The notes beneath the pieces were generated by a model. That model did no database searches. It was not told where the DNA came from and saw only the letters and a list, made by a program, of their open reading frames with translations. Of a stretch of 64,000 nt of DNA, positions 1 through 8,071 are shown piece by piece. This DNA comes from JBHJHP01 sp042219825. Its GTDB lineage: Bacteria; Bacteroidota; Bacteroidia; Bacteroidales; UBA5342. Made by a program: the position numbers and the translations under genes. The first letter of the stretch is position 1. Each line of letters opens with the position of its first letter. Location: the NCBI RefSeq assembly GCF_042219825.1, contig NZ_JBHJHQ010000003.1, forward strand, positions 1 to 64,000. Direction: 5' to 3'.

Positions 1-96
1 ACAATTAACAAGAAAAGAAAAAGTAGCAAAAAGAAAAGAATATCAATCACTTACATCATTATATGATTCTTTTTGTTAATAAACAGGTGTAAATAT

Positions 97-236
97 AAAG
101 CGCGGTCATAGTGCATGGCAGTACTTTTTAAACCAAATAATTCAACGTTCGCTGCAAGCACCTTTCGTCCTGACAGTTCCTATCCTATCGGACAGAAACT
201 GCCACGACACCATACCGCGGGAACGTTAGGGGCCAT
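97..236 (+). repeat. attC-like site A (integron cassette junction)
   Basis: This stretch folds as a long imperfect hairpin. The outer arm starting CGCGGTCATAGTGCATGGCAGT pairs with the arm ACTGCCACGACACCATACCGCG near the 3' side, and a second inner pairing surrounds GACAGTTCC/GGACAGAAACTG. It ends with AACGTTAGGGGCC (R'-like GTT at 225-227), 16 nt before the next start codon. Its 3' third is almost identical to site C at 3511-3647. The classic R'' box at the left end is not recognisable. The length and symmetric architecture match attC recombination sites; recombination itself is inferred. Confidence 0.62.
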
Positions 237-250
237 TTAAACAAGACTAA

Positions 251-970
251 ATGAAGCTTTATATAACTCTGATTTTTTCAATGCTCTTTCTCTATTCTTA
301 CGGACAAGTTGTAATTAACGAGAAAAATTATTCAGATGTGGATTCTATCACAAAAATGCGCATTGATTCAATTATGTACTCTAGATTTCCATATAATGAG
401 GAAATCGCTTTAAAAGATATACGTAAAAATAACATCAGAATTCTTTATCTATATGGGACTAATGATCCATATGATGACCTTTTTGACACGAAGTTGATTG
501 AAGATAGATTTGGTTTTAAATATCACTTTGAAGAATTCTTATTTCCAGAGACTTTATTACAGAAAATACAAGATAGGTACAACTCTGTCGTTTATTCTTA
601 CCTAGATTCTATATATAGAATTGATGTTAAATCTGAAATAGACTATGAAATTAAAAGACAGTTCTGGGAGGAATCAATTACTGCCAAGCAGAGTAATAAA
701 GATTTAAGAAAAAAAATTAGAACAGAGTTAAAGGGAGAAAATGGACAAATAAAAAAAGCGCTCTATGAGATTGACAAACAATACAGAGACCGTAATTTTG
801 AACAAGCCTTGGAGAAATACAAAACATTTAATTTTGAAAATATTCAACCAAAAACTAAAAATTACATTTTAAATTCTCAATATCATTGTTTAATGAATTT
901 ACATGAATATAATGAGGCTCAAAAGTTATATGAAAATAATAAAAATGAGATTAACAAATTGATAAAATAA
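251..970 (+). CDS. Secreted protein of unknown function (cassette gene 1)
   Basis: I do not recognise this 239-residue protein. It begins with a clear signal peptide (about 1-19, ending SYGQ), so it should be exported to the periplasm or cell surface; there is no lipobox and no second membrane segment. The rest is charged, and the C-terminal half (about 150-239) is helical with alternating Lys/Glu and a tetratricopeptide-like look (YRDRNFEQALEKYKTFNFE, then LHEYNEAQKLYENNKNEIN). It is the only gene between attC-like sites A and B. The 5' boundary GTTAGGGGCC (225-234) is the exact reverse complement of GGCCCCTAAC (973-982) just after its stop codon, as in a single-gene integron cassette. No promoter was seen directly upstream. 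Confidence 0.72.
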   Translation: MKLYITLIFSMLFLYSYGQVVINEKNYSDVDSITKMRIDSIMYSRFPYNEEIALKDIRKNNIRILYLYGTNDPYDDLFDTKLIEDRFGFKYHFEEFLFPETLLQKIQDRYNSVVYSYLDSIYRIDVKSEIDYEIKRQFWEESITAKQSNKDLRKKIRTELKGENGQIKKALYEIDKQYRDRNFEQALEKYKTFNFENIQPKTKNYILNSQYHCLMNLHEYNEAQKLYENNKNEINKLIK

Positions 971-972
971 AC

Positions 973-1066
973 GGCCCCTAACACGCGGTGCATACTGCAT
1001 GCGGTTTTGTTTTAACCTGCAAATCCTTATTCCGTATAGCGCCATTAGGGCTAATAACGTTAAAAC
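973..1066 (+). repeat. attC-like site B, 5' half only
   Basis: The left end carries a good R''-like box (GGCCCCTAAC, 973-982) followed by ACGCGGTGCATACTGCATGCGGTTTTG. This is close to the left half of site C (GCGCGGTCAAAGTGCAGGCGGTTGTG). Both continue into TTTAA-C/T-CTGCAAA and ATTCCGTAT. The right half found in sites A and C (GACACCATACCGCGGGAACGTT) is missing; only a loose TAACGTTAAAAC follows around 1053. The site looks truncated or recombined, which may have locked this junction. Confidence 0.5.
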
Positions 1067-1113
1067 TGTATAGAGGTAAATATATACCAAGAAACTATTT
1101 AAACAGAAAAAAC

Positions 1114-3342
1114 ATGAAGAAATTATTTTTACTATTTACACTTCTATATCCTATACTGATTGTTAGGTCTCAGGAATACTATACTTTAGCAAATGATGAT
1201 GTGATTGTTGAAAACGGTATAATTACTCAATGTACATATAGTTTTCAGATTAAAAATATCATTATACCTGATGTTTTGGATGAACAAAATGTAATTGGCA
1301 TTGCAGACTATATAAGTGGGAGAAAAATATTTGATTATAGAGGACTAACAAACATAGTGCTTCCCTCAACTATTGAATGGATTGGCAAGAATGCATTTGC
1401 ACATAATTTTATACAAAATATTGACTTGAGAAAATGTATTAAATTGGTAAATATTGGTGAAAATGCATTTTCCTACAATAATATCTCCGTAGTAAATTTA
1501 GAAAACTGTAGTTCTTTAAAATGTATTGAAACTAATGCCTTTGGGGAGAATACTATTAATATAATAAAATTGCCTGCATCCATTGAAAAGATTGGTGATG
1601 GGGTATTTTATAAGAGTAATATAAAAAAAATAGATCTTAGTTCTTGTATTAACCTGGATTCTATTGGAAATAGAGCTTTTTCACATAATTACATTGAAAG
1701 TTTGGATTTAAGTTTTTGTTCAAACTTATCCTATATTGGAAGCGGTGCTTTTACAGGTAATTCCATTGATAGTCTAGATTTAGCAGTCTGCCCCAATTTA
1801 TCCTTTATTGGAAGCGGTGCATTTGCTTATAATGTCATGAGATATTTAAGATTGCCTGAAACGATAAAAATGATTTCTGACAATTGTTTCTCCAATAATA
1901 AACTTACAAATATTGGTATTAGTTCATGTAATGAATTAATATCAATAGGAAAGCAAGCCTTTGACCACAACTATTTGACGGTTCTGGAATTACCATCCTC
2001 AATTGAAAGTATAAATGATTTGGCATTTAGATTTAACAACTTAATCGAGTTAGATTTAAGTAATTGTAATAAATTGGGCCATATAGGTATTTATGCGTTC
2101 TATAAAAATGCAATCAGAAGTGTAAAATTTTCTTCTTCAATAAAAATTATCGATAAATACGCGTTCAGTTCTAATGGATTAATCAATGTTGATTTTAGCC
2201 TATGTGATTCGTTAGCGATGATTGGAAGTTATGCTTTTGAATATTCTTCTCTCTCATTTATTAATCTTTCTAATTGTCATAATCTTACTAAGATTTCCGA
2301 GGGTAATTTTAATAACCTTGCCAACTTTGAATTGCCAATAAATTATAAATATGAAAATTTAGGATGGAAAGAAAAAAATGGGAATACATATTTAGGAGGC
2401 GATACTGTATATAATACTGGATACTATTATTATGTTCCCGTTCCTTATATATTAAAAGATGAAGATGTAGCGGTAAAAAACGGAGTAATAGAAGTTTGCT
2501 CATATAATTTCTTATATACAGATATAATAATTCCAGAAGAGCTGGATTACCAGAAAGTTATCGGTGTTGGATATGGAGCATTTTCAAACAAAGGAATAAC
2601 GAGCCTGAAGCTACCCTCAACCATTCGGAGTCTTGGAAATTATTCATTTCAATTGAATCCCATTTCAAATTTGGATATTAGTTCATGTCATTCATTGAAT
2701 TATATTGGCAGACGAGCATTTGATGTATCATTTGTCATGCCTGTTCCAGATATACCAGGGTATGATTTCACTTATTGGACAGATGAAAATAGCAATATAT
2801 TTGACGGCGGGGATACAGTTAAAAACTATAATACCATATATACAGCTCAATTGGAACCTATTGGATTTAGAGTTACCTTTTATATCACAGATGGTCTTAA
2901 TCCTGTCGAGGGTGCTGTCATATATCTAGATGGATACTGGTATGTTGATACGAATGAGGATGGTAAAGCAATATATCCAAGTGTAGAAACGGATTCTGAG
3001 ATATCGTGTATAGTAACAAAACCTGGATACTATGATTTTAATATAGTAATTTCCGTTGCTACTGCTGATACAAATATAAATTTAAATATTGTAGCAATCA
3101 CAAATTTCGATGAATTTAGAAATATAAAATTGTATCCAAACCCTGCCAGCGAATATATTAATATTCAAACGCCAGGATATGCTGAATTGTCAATCATTGA
3201 TATTTCTGGCAATATTGTGCTGCGCAAGCATATTACTGAAGACGACTCAATAATTCCATTAAATGATTTTAAAAAAGGGACTTACTTTTTTAAAATAAAA
3301 TTCTTAAAAAGTTCAATATTAAGAAAAGTAATAATTAATTAA
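1114..3342 (+). CDS. BspA-like leucine-rich-repeat surface protein with T9SS sorting domain (cassette gene 2)
   Basis: This 742-residue protein starts at the ATG at 1114, which gives a signal peptide (MKKLFLLFTLLYPILIVRSQ); the upstream in-frame start at 988 lies inside attC-like sequence. Residues about 60-460 hold roughly 15 BspA/TpLRR-type (LRR_5) repeats with the pattern LDLSSCxxLxxIGxxAFxxNxI. Two short blocks containing GGDTV and a following Tyr/Asn run resemble InlB-type beta repeats. A carboxypeptidase-regulatory-like Ig fold sits near 620-665, and the last ~75 residues are a T9SS type A domain (KLYPNPASEYINI, GTYFFKIK). Such proteins are secreted adhesins or binding proteins. It is large for an integron cassette cargo and is codirectional with the neighbouring cassette genes. 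Binding partner unknown. Confidence 0.85.
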   Translation: MKKLFLLFTLLYPILIVRSQEYYTLANDDVIVENGIITQCTYSFQIKNIIIPDVLDEQNVIGIADYISGRKIFDYRGLTNIVLPSTIEWIGKNAFAHNFIQNIDLRKCIKLVNIGENAFSYNNISVVNLENCSSLKCIETNAFGENTINIIKLPASIEKIGDGVFYKSNIKKIDLSSCINLDSIGNRAFSHNYIESLDLSFCSNLSYIGSGAFTGNSIDSLDLAVCPNLSFIGSGAFAYNVMRYLRLPETIKMISDNCFSNNKLTNIGISSCNELISIGKQAFDHNYLTVLELPSSIESINDLAFRFNNLIELDLSNCNKLGHIGIYAFYKNAIRSVKFSSSIKIIDKYAFSSNGLINVDFSLCDSLAMIGSYAFEYSSLSFINLSNCHNLTKISEGNFNNLANFELPINYKYENLGWKEKNGNTYLGGDTVYNTGYYYYVPVPYILKDEDVAVKNGVIEVCSYNFLYTDIIIPEELDYQKVIGVGYGAFSNKGITSLKLPSTIRSLGNYSFQLNPISNLDISSCHSLNYIGRRAFDVSFVMPVPDIPGYDFTYWTDENSNIFDGGDTVKNYNTIYTAQLEPIGFRVTFYITDGLNPVEGAVIYLDGYWYVDTNEDGKAIYPSVETDSEISCIVTKPGYYDFNIVISVATADTNINLNIVAITNFDEFRNIKLYPNPASEYINIQTPGYAELSIIDISGNIVLRKHITEDDSIIPLNDFKKGTYFFKIKFLKSSILRKVIIN

Positions 3343-3510
3343 AAACTAATGGATAATGTTATTCAATTCTAGGATAAAACAATGAACATTATACATTGTT
3401 AGTTAAAATTGGATTTTCTGATACTATACCGGAATTTATGGGAAATGATCTTCTCTATATTCAGATACTTAAAAGATAGAATATTTGATAAGTTCGGATA
3501 ATTACAACCC
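3343..3510. other. Intergenic tail of cassette 2
   Basis: Non-coding AT-rich DNA between the LRR gene and attC-like site C. It contains a small inverted repeat (AACAATG ... CATTGTT around 3380-3402) and no convincing ORF; a minus-strand reading frame here has no recognisable features. It could be a decayed cassette remnant, but nothing identifies one. Confidence 0.4.
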
Positions 3511-3647
3511 ATAGCGCGGTCAAAGTGCAGGCGGTTGTGTTTTAATCTGCAAAACCTCATTCCGTATGCCGTCGTTTTCGGCTTGACAGTCTCCACTTCG
3601 TGGGACAGTCAACCGCACGACACCATACCGCGGGAACGTTATGGCCA
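3511..3647 (+). repeat. attC-like site C (integron cassette junction)
   Basis: This is a long imperfect hairpin. The left arm GCGCGGTCAAAGTGCAGGCGGTTG pairs with the right arm AACCGCACGACACCATACCGCG, and the inner arms TTGACAGTC and GGGACAGTCAA surround TCCACTTCG. The right end is AACGTTATGGCCA with the R'-like GTT at 3638-3640. The right third matches site A over about 25 bases and the left third matches site B. The next start codon follows at 3666, the short spacing typical of a cassette. Confidence 0.66.
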
Positions 3648-3665
3648 ATTAAACTGCGATACAGC

Positions 3666-4175
3666 ATGAGAAGTAACATTTTGATTATTTGTTGTTTGAT
3701 TCTGAGCATTAATAGCTTTAGCCAGAATATAATTTTCAATGAGAATGGAAAAGAGCTTCCCAAAAAGATTCGTTTAAAAATTACCACAGACAGAGAATTA
3801 TACAACCTGGGAGACACTATCTGGATTGATTATACTTTTCTAAATGTTTCAGATAGTACACAAGAAATATTGATTAAAGAATATTGGAATCATCCGATGG
3901 GCATGACAGCTTCGATTCTTGATGAAAATGATTCAAGTATATGTAAATATCCTACAAGGACTTATTATTCGTCCACTTTATTTTTCGAGAAAGACCTCAA
4001 AGATTATTATAAATCTATCGAGCCTAATTCTAAGATAACTGGCAAGGTTGCTTTACAGAGTATACCAGCATTTAAGGATTATATTGAGAATGGACTAATT
4101 CCAAAAGGGAAATATACCATTGGTTTAGGATACTATATTTTACTGTCAAATACTTTAGAGATTCAAATCAAGTAA
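3666..4175 (+). CDS. Small secreted beta-rich protein (cassette gene 3)
   Basis: This 169-residue protein is of unknown function. The ATG at 3666 is preferred over the upstream frame start at 3600, because 3600-3665 is attC-like DNA and starting at 3666 yields a signal peptide (MRSNILIICCLILSINSFSQ). The mature part has alternating hydrophobic strands and the segment ELYNLGDTIWIDYTFLNVSD, which resembles Ig-like or BsuPI-like beta-sandwich domains; this is only a fold impression. The stop codon TAA overlaps the next gene's ATG by one base (TAATG), so the two are probably translationally coupled and form one cassette. The cassette's 5' boundary GTTATGGCCA (3638-3647) is the exact reverse complement of TGGCCATAAC at its 3' end (4540-4549). 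Confidence 0.72.
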   Translation: MRSNILIICCLILSINSFSQNIIFNENGKELPKKIRLKITTDRELYNLGDTIWIDYTFLNVSDSTQEILIKEYWNHPMGMTASILDENDSSICKYPTRTYYSSTLFFEKDLKDYYKSIEPNSKITGKVALQSIPAFKDYIENGLIPKGKYTIGLGYYILLSNTLEIQIK

Positions 4176-4561
4176 TGAGAAAACTAAATCCAAAACAAAA
4201 AACTTTACTATTTCGGATTGGATTAATTGTAATAGGATTGATAAATACTCTAATGCAACTTAATTCATGGATTTTTATTCTTTATTTTTCTCCTTCGCCA
4301 TTATCGTCGGAGATTGGAAAATTCATTATTTACATACTGATTTCACTGATTGGAATTTTCTACAAAAAGATTTATCAACGATTATTGATTCTTAGGATTA
4401 TTTCATTGAGTTTGATAATTGAGAGAGTGATTGTTTATTTGATTTACTCAGATTATGAATTTTGGCTATTTTCATTGATTAATTGCTTAATTGGACTGAT
4501 TATAATATTAACTACATTTGAAAGAGATATAAAATTAACTGGCCATAACATGCGGTCATAA
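4175..4561 (+). CDS. Small integral membrane protein (cassette gene 4)
   Basis: This is an unrecognised 128-residue protein with about four predicted membrane segments (roughly 12-32, 45-65, 70-90 and 95-115) and a basic N-terminus (MRKLNPKQK). Its start codon overlaps the stop of the preceding secreted-protein gene by one base, so the two were probably acquired and are translated together; an exported protein plus a membrane partner could be a functional pair, but this is inference. The last codons (LTGHNMRS) run into attC-like site D, so the C-terminus is shaped by the recombination site, a common situation in integron cassettes. Confidence 0.68.
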   Translation: MRKLNPKQKTLLFRIGLIVIGLINTLMQLNSWIFILYFSPSPLSSEIGKFIIYILISLIGIFYKKIYQRLLILRIISLSLIIERVIVYLIYSDYEFWLFSLINCLIGLIIILTTFERDIKLTGHNMRS

Positions 4562-4677
4562 AACAGTTGGGGTTCAGTGGTTTGCGGGCATTCGTTCTCG
4601 CATCAACTTTTTCCACGGTGGATACGAACGCGCTCCGAAAACCCAACCGTTTCATACCGCAAAAACGTTGTGTGCAA
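4540..4677 (+). repeat. attC-like site D (integron cassette junction)
   Basis: The R''-like box TGGCCATAAC (4540-4549) is followed by ATGCGGTCAT; the right end is ATACCGCAAAAACGTTGTGTGC with GTT at 4667-4669. Inside, AAACAGTTGGGGTT pairs with AACCCAACCGTTT, and GCGGGCATTCGTT pairs with a GGATACGAACGCGC segment, giving a long imperfect stem with unpaired bulges. Sequence outside the conserved ends differs from sites A-C while the fold is kept, which is the usual behaviour of attC sites. Confidence 0.66.
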
Positions 4678-4693
4678 CTGTAATTTCGCGAGA

Positions 4694-4915
4694 ATGATTG
4701 ACAATGAAAAAATACCAGAACCCCTATTAAGTGATTTGATCGAATTATTAGGATATGATGAAGCTGAAAAGTTTCTTGATAAAGTACAATATAGCTTTCC
4801 ATCGGTTCAAAATAAAATAGTTGGAGAAAGACTAAAGAAAAAGTATGGGAAAAGAATTTTAATTTATATTCTAATCATATTTATTCTTCTGTTTCTCGCA
4901 AGTGAATTCCACTAA
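4694..4915 (+). CDS. Small tail-anchored protein (last cassette gene)
   Basis: This 73-residue protein is of unknown function. The ATG at 4694 is chosen because the longer in-frame start at 4577 lies inside attC-like site D. Residues 1-50 are soluble and helical (LLSDLIELLGYDEAEKFLDKV). A basic stretch (RLKKKYGKR) leads into one C-terminal membrane helix (ILIYILIIFILLFLASEF), so it is probably a tail-anchored inner-membrane protein. No attC-like site follows before 5235, so this would be a terminal, immobilised cassette. Confidence 0.6.
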   Translation: MIDNEKIPEPLLSDLIELLGYDEAEKFLDKVQYSFPSVQNKIVGERLKKKYGKRILIYILIIFILLFLASEFH

Positions 4916-5009
4916 GAAAAATTGGGATTAGAATTTGAATGAAAATCAGAAATAAACCCAGGTAATGTTCAATCAATAACACTGCTTATAAATTTGAATT
5001 AAAGATAAA

Positions 5010-5038
5010 GATCCTGCTAACCTTAAATTAGCAGGATC
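5010..5038. terminator. Perfect hairpin, possible terminator
   Basis: An 11-bp perfect stem (GATCCTGCTAA / TTAGCAGGATC) with a 7-nt loop. On the minus strand it is followed by a T-rich run (TTTATCTTTAA). It may be a second terminator for the minus-strand operon ending at 5236, or a bidirectional barrier at the array edge. Confidence 0.45.
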
Positions 5039-5188
5039 AACCAATTAACTAACTAATTCTAAACAATTGAGACTTGAATTAAAGTTCTTTAATTCAAAAA
5101 AATAAATACAGTTTTAATTTCCCGATAAAGCCATAAGTGATGGCTCCTAAATAGTCAAATTTTTAATCTGTTCTCAAAATAATTAAAT

Positions 5189-5220
5189 AAGCCTTCCGGG
5201 GAGTTAATCCGGAAGGGCTT
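5189..5220 (-). terminator. Hairpin terminator of the 5236-15914 operon
   Basis: The stem AAGCCTTCCGG / CCGGAAGGGCTT lies 16 bases past the stop codon of the minus-strand beta-helix gene and is followed on that strand by ATTTAATTATTTT. Position and shape fit an intrinsic terminator, although the T-tract is interrupted. Confidence 0.6.
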
Positions 5221-5235
5221 CAATCAGATCCCCTG

Positions 5236-8043
5236 CTATTCTTTCATAACTTTAAAGAACATACTCTTTTCTTCTAATGAGCATTTTAAAAAGTAAACTC
5301 CCGGGGATTGATCAGAAATGTCCAAAACAAAATATTCATCCCGTACCATCCGGGTAAGAATTTTTTCTCCATTCAGATTAAACACTTCTAAAGTGTATGG
5401 TTTATCTTCATCTAGAATTATATTCACAATGTCAGTTGCAGGATTTGGGAAGACTTCAATTTTATTAACCGGATTCGATATGCCTGTAACAGATTCTATC
5501 GTAAGTATCCCAGAATAAAAAACGAAACTGTAATTATTATCACTACCACCTGAAACACTTATTGTATATTCACCTGTAACGCTGGTTTCGTCGGCCTCGG
5601 TTGTGGCAACCGGTACCTCATCAAGAACAGACGGATCTTCTCCTTCTATAAAGCCGGAAAAGATCAACCTGAATTCCGGATTAGGAGTTCCAAAAAAACG
5701 ACTTGTATCCGCTACCGAGACTGCCAGATCCTTCTTACCAATGGTTGCATTTGCTTCAGGAAGGTTTTCTAACGACAAATTATACCTGGCTGTATCTGTT
5801 CCTGTAAGTTCAATATCTATGATTGTCACTGTAATATTTTCACCGGCATCAGTACCTGTGAATTGAACTGTTGGTTCTTTCAGATCAACATCATCCCCTT
5901 CAATAATTCTATCCAGAGACAAATTGTTCTCCTCGACCGTTGCATCCGAAGTTCCGTCATATTCCTTATTAAATACACTAAAACTACCTTCAATTTGTAT
6001 CACCCTCTTAGGTGTTGTAAAGTTTAATTCATTACCATAACGTATTGCTATTTCATTTTTAACAAAAGTTCTTACATAATAGCTGGTATTTGGCATTAAA
6101 CCTGATAGCCCAGCAGAGAATTCTCCTTCCGAAATTACCTCCCCAAGATCAATTATACTATCATTTACTGTTGGTTCTCCAGCCGTATTCCAACAGAAAC
6201 CGTGTTCTGTTGATATTAATGCTCCCAAACTGTATACGTCACCGGAAACATTCACAGATGAATCTGTCAGTTCCGTGGTATTTAAAGTTTTTACAGAGTC
6301 AGATGTTAGATATTCCACCGTTCCACGAACCTGAATACTATCAATAATCCATAAATCTTTTTGAACAGTAGTTCCAAGTAACGACTCAAATCCGTAGAAC
6401 CTGAATGTAACAGGTCCCGTACTTGAAATATTATTTACCAGTACCTCATCAATACTGAAAGATGATCGTGACAGCTCAACTGTCGCCACACTGGAAAAAG
6501 TCTTTGCGCTGTCAGTTGAAACAGCAACTAACAGCTTTTGCGGCCCCAACTCAATGGTATTTGACTTTTGTCGCAAAATAATCTTATTGATCCCCACGCT
6601 AACAGCGGAATCCGGAGTAACCGTAAACTCTACATACCGCGCGTCATTATAATCACCGTCCGGCCAGCCATAAGGCCTGAAAAAACCGTTTGCATAATTA
6701 TAATCGAAAAGAATATCTTCATACAGCAGATTAGAAAATGAAACGCCCTCTTCAACATCCTCAGCTTTAAAGATCTCTTCTAATGGTGTCACATTAGGAG
6801 TTCCTGTCGGCAAAGGGTAGCTAGCCAACTTTTTTTCAATCAGGGTCCTTGGTTTTGGTGAATCACTGATGATTATATTATCAAAATAAATATCAATATC
6901 TTCTTCCAGTCTTTCCGAAGTCACTGCATTCTCAAAATCCGGTTTTATTTCTATGTATGAAAACAAACCGGTTGTTTTTATTTCAAAAACAATATCTTCC
7001 CATTCATTAACCTTGGTCTGATCTGTTGATACAATCTCTTTAGTATTATTCCCATCAGTTGGAGTATGTCCGTTTTTAACCTGTACACATATTTTAGAAA
7101 TAACAGGCTTATAGATCATCATATGAAGATACTTAGGAGTCTCCTGAATACTTATTTCTTCAAATTCGAACCATGCATATGCCCACCAGTTTCCAAGTCT
7201 GTTACGTATAAATTTACCTACACTATCGCTCGGGTTTATACCTGTTTTATCCGGATTTTCTGCAATCACGAATTTATCACTACCGCTTACAAGTCCTCCT
7301 TCATAATTTCCGTTTGTACCGTGATCAGCCCAAAATCCGTCTTCAAAATCACTTATCAGGTAGATGCCTGAACTAACGAAATCCTCTGTGTTATTTTCAA
7401 ACGTACTGTTTGTTTGGGTATATGTTGCACCCTCGGTATTATAAACACCACCTTTTAAATTAAAGGCATGGTTGTTCCTAATTACTGAATTCTCCAGTGT
7501 CAGGCTTCCATCGTTATATATTGCTCCACCATTTAAAGCAGCATTATCCTCCAGTACACAATCTTTAATGGTTAAATCTGCAAAATTCTTCAGGCCCCCT
7601 CCAACATTTGTTGGTATTGTTTCTTTTACAGGAGCAGCACCATTTCTGATTGTTACACCTTGTATCAGTGATACAGGAAGTGTATTATCACATCCTTCCG
7701 GTTTTTGATTGTAAAAGACAGAGAACGTATATACTGATTCTTTATCCAACACAGGATTTTCTGATGCCTGAATAATTGTTTTGTCTGAACCTGCTCCAGT
7801 AATTGTCAGTGAACAGTCCCATTCAAGTGTTCTGGAAATTGTGAATACGCCTTCTCCGATAATAATTTCATCACCGTCGTGAATTTCTAAAAATGCTCTG
7901 TTAATAGTCCTGAATGCATTTTCTACAGATGTTCCGTCGTTATTATCGTCTCCATCTATCGTTACATAGAATACACTGGCATTTATTATAAAACTATGAA
8001 ATAATATTGCCGTTATTATTAAGATTTTATTACAAGCTTTCAT
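5236..8043 (-). CDS. Multidomain secreted beta-helix protein with binding module, YDG/MBG repeats and T9SS domain
   Basis: A 935-residue extracellular protein with a signal peptide (1-22). Residues ~23-225 form a right-handed parallel beta-helix (NGGAIYNDGSLTLENSVIRNN); ~228-405 is a copy of the locus-specific putative carbohydrate-binding module (SDFEDGFW ... DIYFDNIIIS). Then come a beta-sandwich-like region (~405-585), an Fn3-like domain (~590-680; GLMPNTSYYVRTFV), a YDG-type domain (~690-765; FNKEYDGTSDATV), an MBG-type domain (~770-845; ADTSRFFGTPNPEF) and a T9SS tail (KIEVFPNPATDIVNI). Beta-helices of this kind occur in polysaccharide lyases and in non-enzymatic binding proteins; I see no lyase catalytic signature. 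It is the last gene of the operon beginning at 15914 and is likely a surface polysaccharide-binding protein or enzyme. Confidence 0.85.
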   Translation of the reverse strand: MKACNKILIITAILFHSFIINASVFYVTIDGDDNNDGTSVENAFRTINRAFLEIHDGDEIIIGEGVFTISRTLEWDCSLTITGAGSDKTIIQASENPVLDKESVYTFSVFYNQKPEGCDNTLPVSLIQGVTIRNGAAPVKETIPTNVGGGLKNFADLTIKDCVLEDNAALNGGAIYNDGSLTLENSVIRNNHAFNLKGGVYNTEGATYTQTNSTFENNTEDFVSSGIYLISDFEDGFWADHGTNGNYEGGLVSGSDKFVIAENPDKTGINPSDSVGKFIRNRLGNWWAYAWFEFEEISIQETPKYLHMMIYKPVISKICVQVKNGHTPTDGNNTKEIVSTDQTKVNEWEDIVFEIKTTGLFSYIEIKPDFENAVTSERLEEDIDIYFDNIIISDSPKPRTLIEKKLASYPLPTGTPNVTPLEEIFKAEDVEEGVSFSNLLYEDILFDYNYANGFFRPYGWPDGDYNDARYVEFTVTPDSAVSVGINKIILRQKSNTIELGPQKLLVAVSTDSAKTFSSVATVELSRSSFSIDEVLVNNISSTGPVTFRFYGFESLLGTTVQKDLWIIDSIQVRGTVEYLTSDSVKTLNTTELTDSSVNVSGDVYSLGALISTEHGFCWNTAGEPTVNDSIIDLGEVISEGEFSAGLSGLMPNTSYYVRTFVKNEIAIRYGNELNFTTPKRVIQIEGSFSVFNKEYDGTSDATVEENNLSLDRIIEGDDVDLKEPTVQFTGTDAGENITVTIIDIELTGTDTARYNLSLENLPEANATIGKKDLAVSVADTSRFFGTPNPEFRLIFSGFIEGEDPSVLDEVPVATTEADETSVTGEYTISVSGGSDNNYSFVFYSGILTIESVTGISNPVNKIEVFPNPATDIVNIILDEDKPYTLEVFNLNGEKILTRMVRDEYFVLDISDQSPGVYFLKCSLEEKSMFFKVMKE

Positions 8044-8071
8044 CTTTAAAATTTTAAGGTTTCATTCCTGA

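Larger units (their letters stand above)
4916..5235. other. Intergenic boundary between cassette array and polysaccharide locus
   Basis: This 320-base AT-rich stretch separates plus-strand cassette genes from the minus-strand operon. It holds two hairpins (described separately) and no ORF or attC-like site. It marks the right edge of the cassette array. Confidence 0.6.

Noticed and set aside
988..1113. Longer N-terminus for the LRR protein starting at 988
   Set aside because: The extra 42 residues are translated from attC-like site B and would hide the signal peptide that begins at 1114.
4577..4693. Longer N-terminus for the last cassette protein
   Set aside because: It lies inside attC-like site D and is Cys/Arg-rich without similarity to the rest; the ATG at 4694 fits the spacing seen in other cassettes.
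5236..8043. Assigning the beta-helix protein as a polysaccharide lyase
   Set aside because: The beta-helix fold alone is not enough; I could not find a Lys/Arg/Asp lyase signature, and the repeats also resemble non-enzymatic adhesin-like helices.
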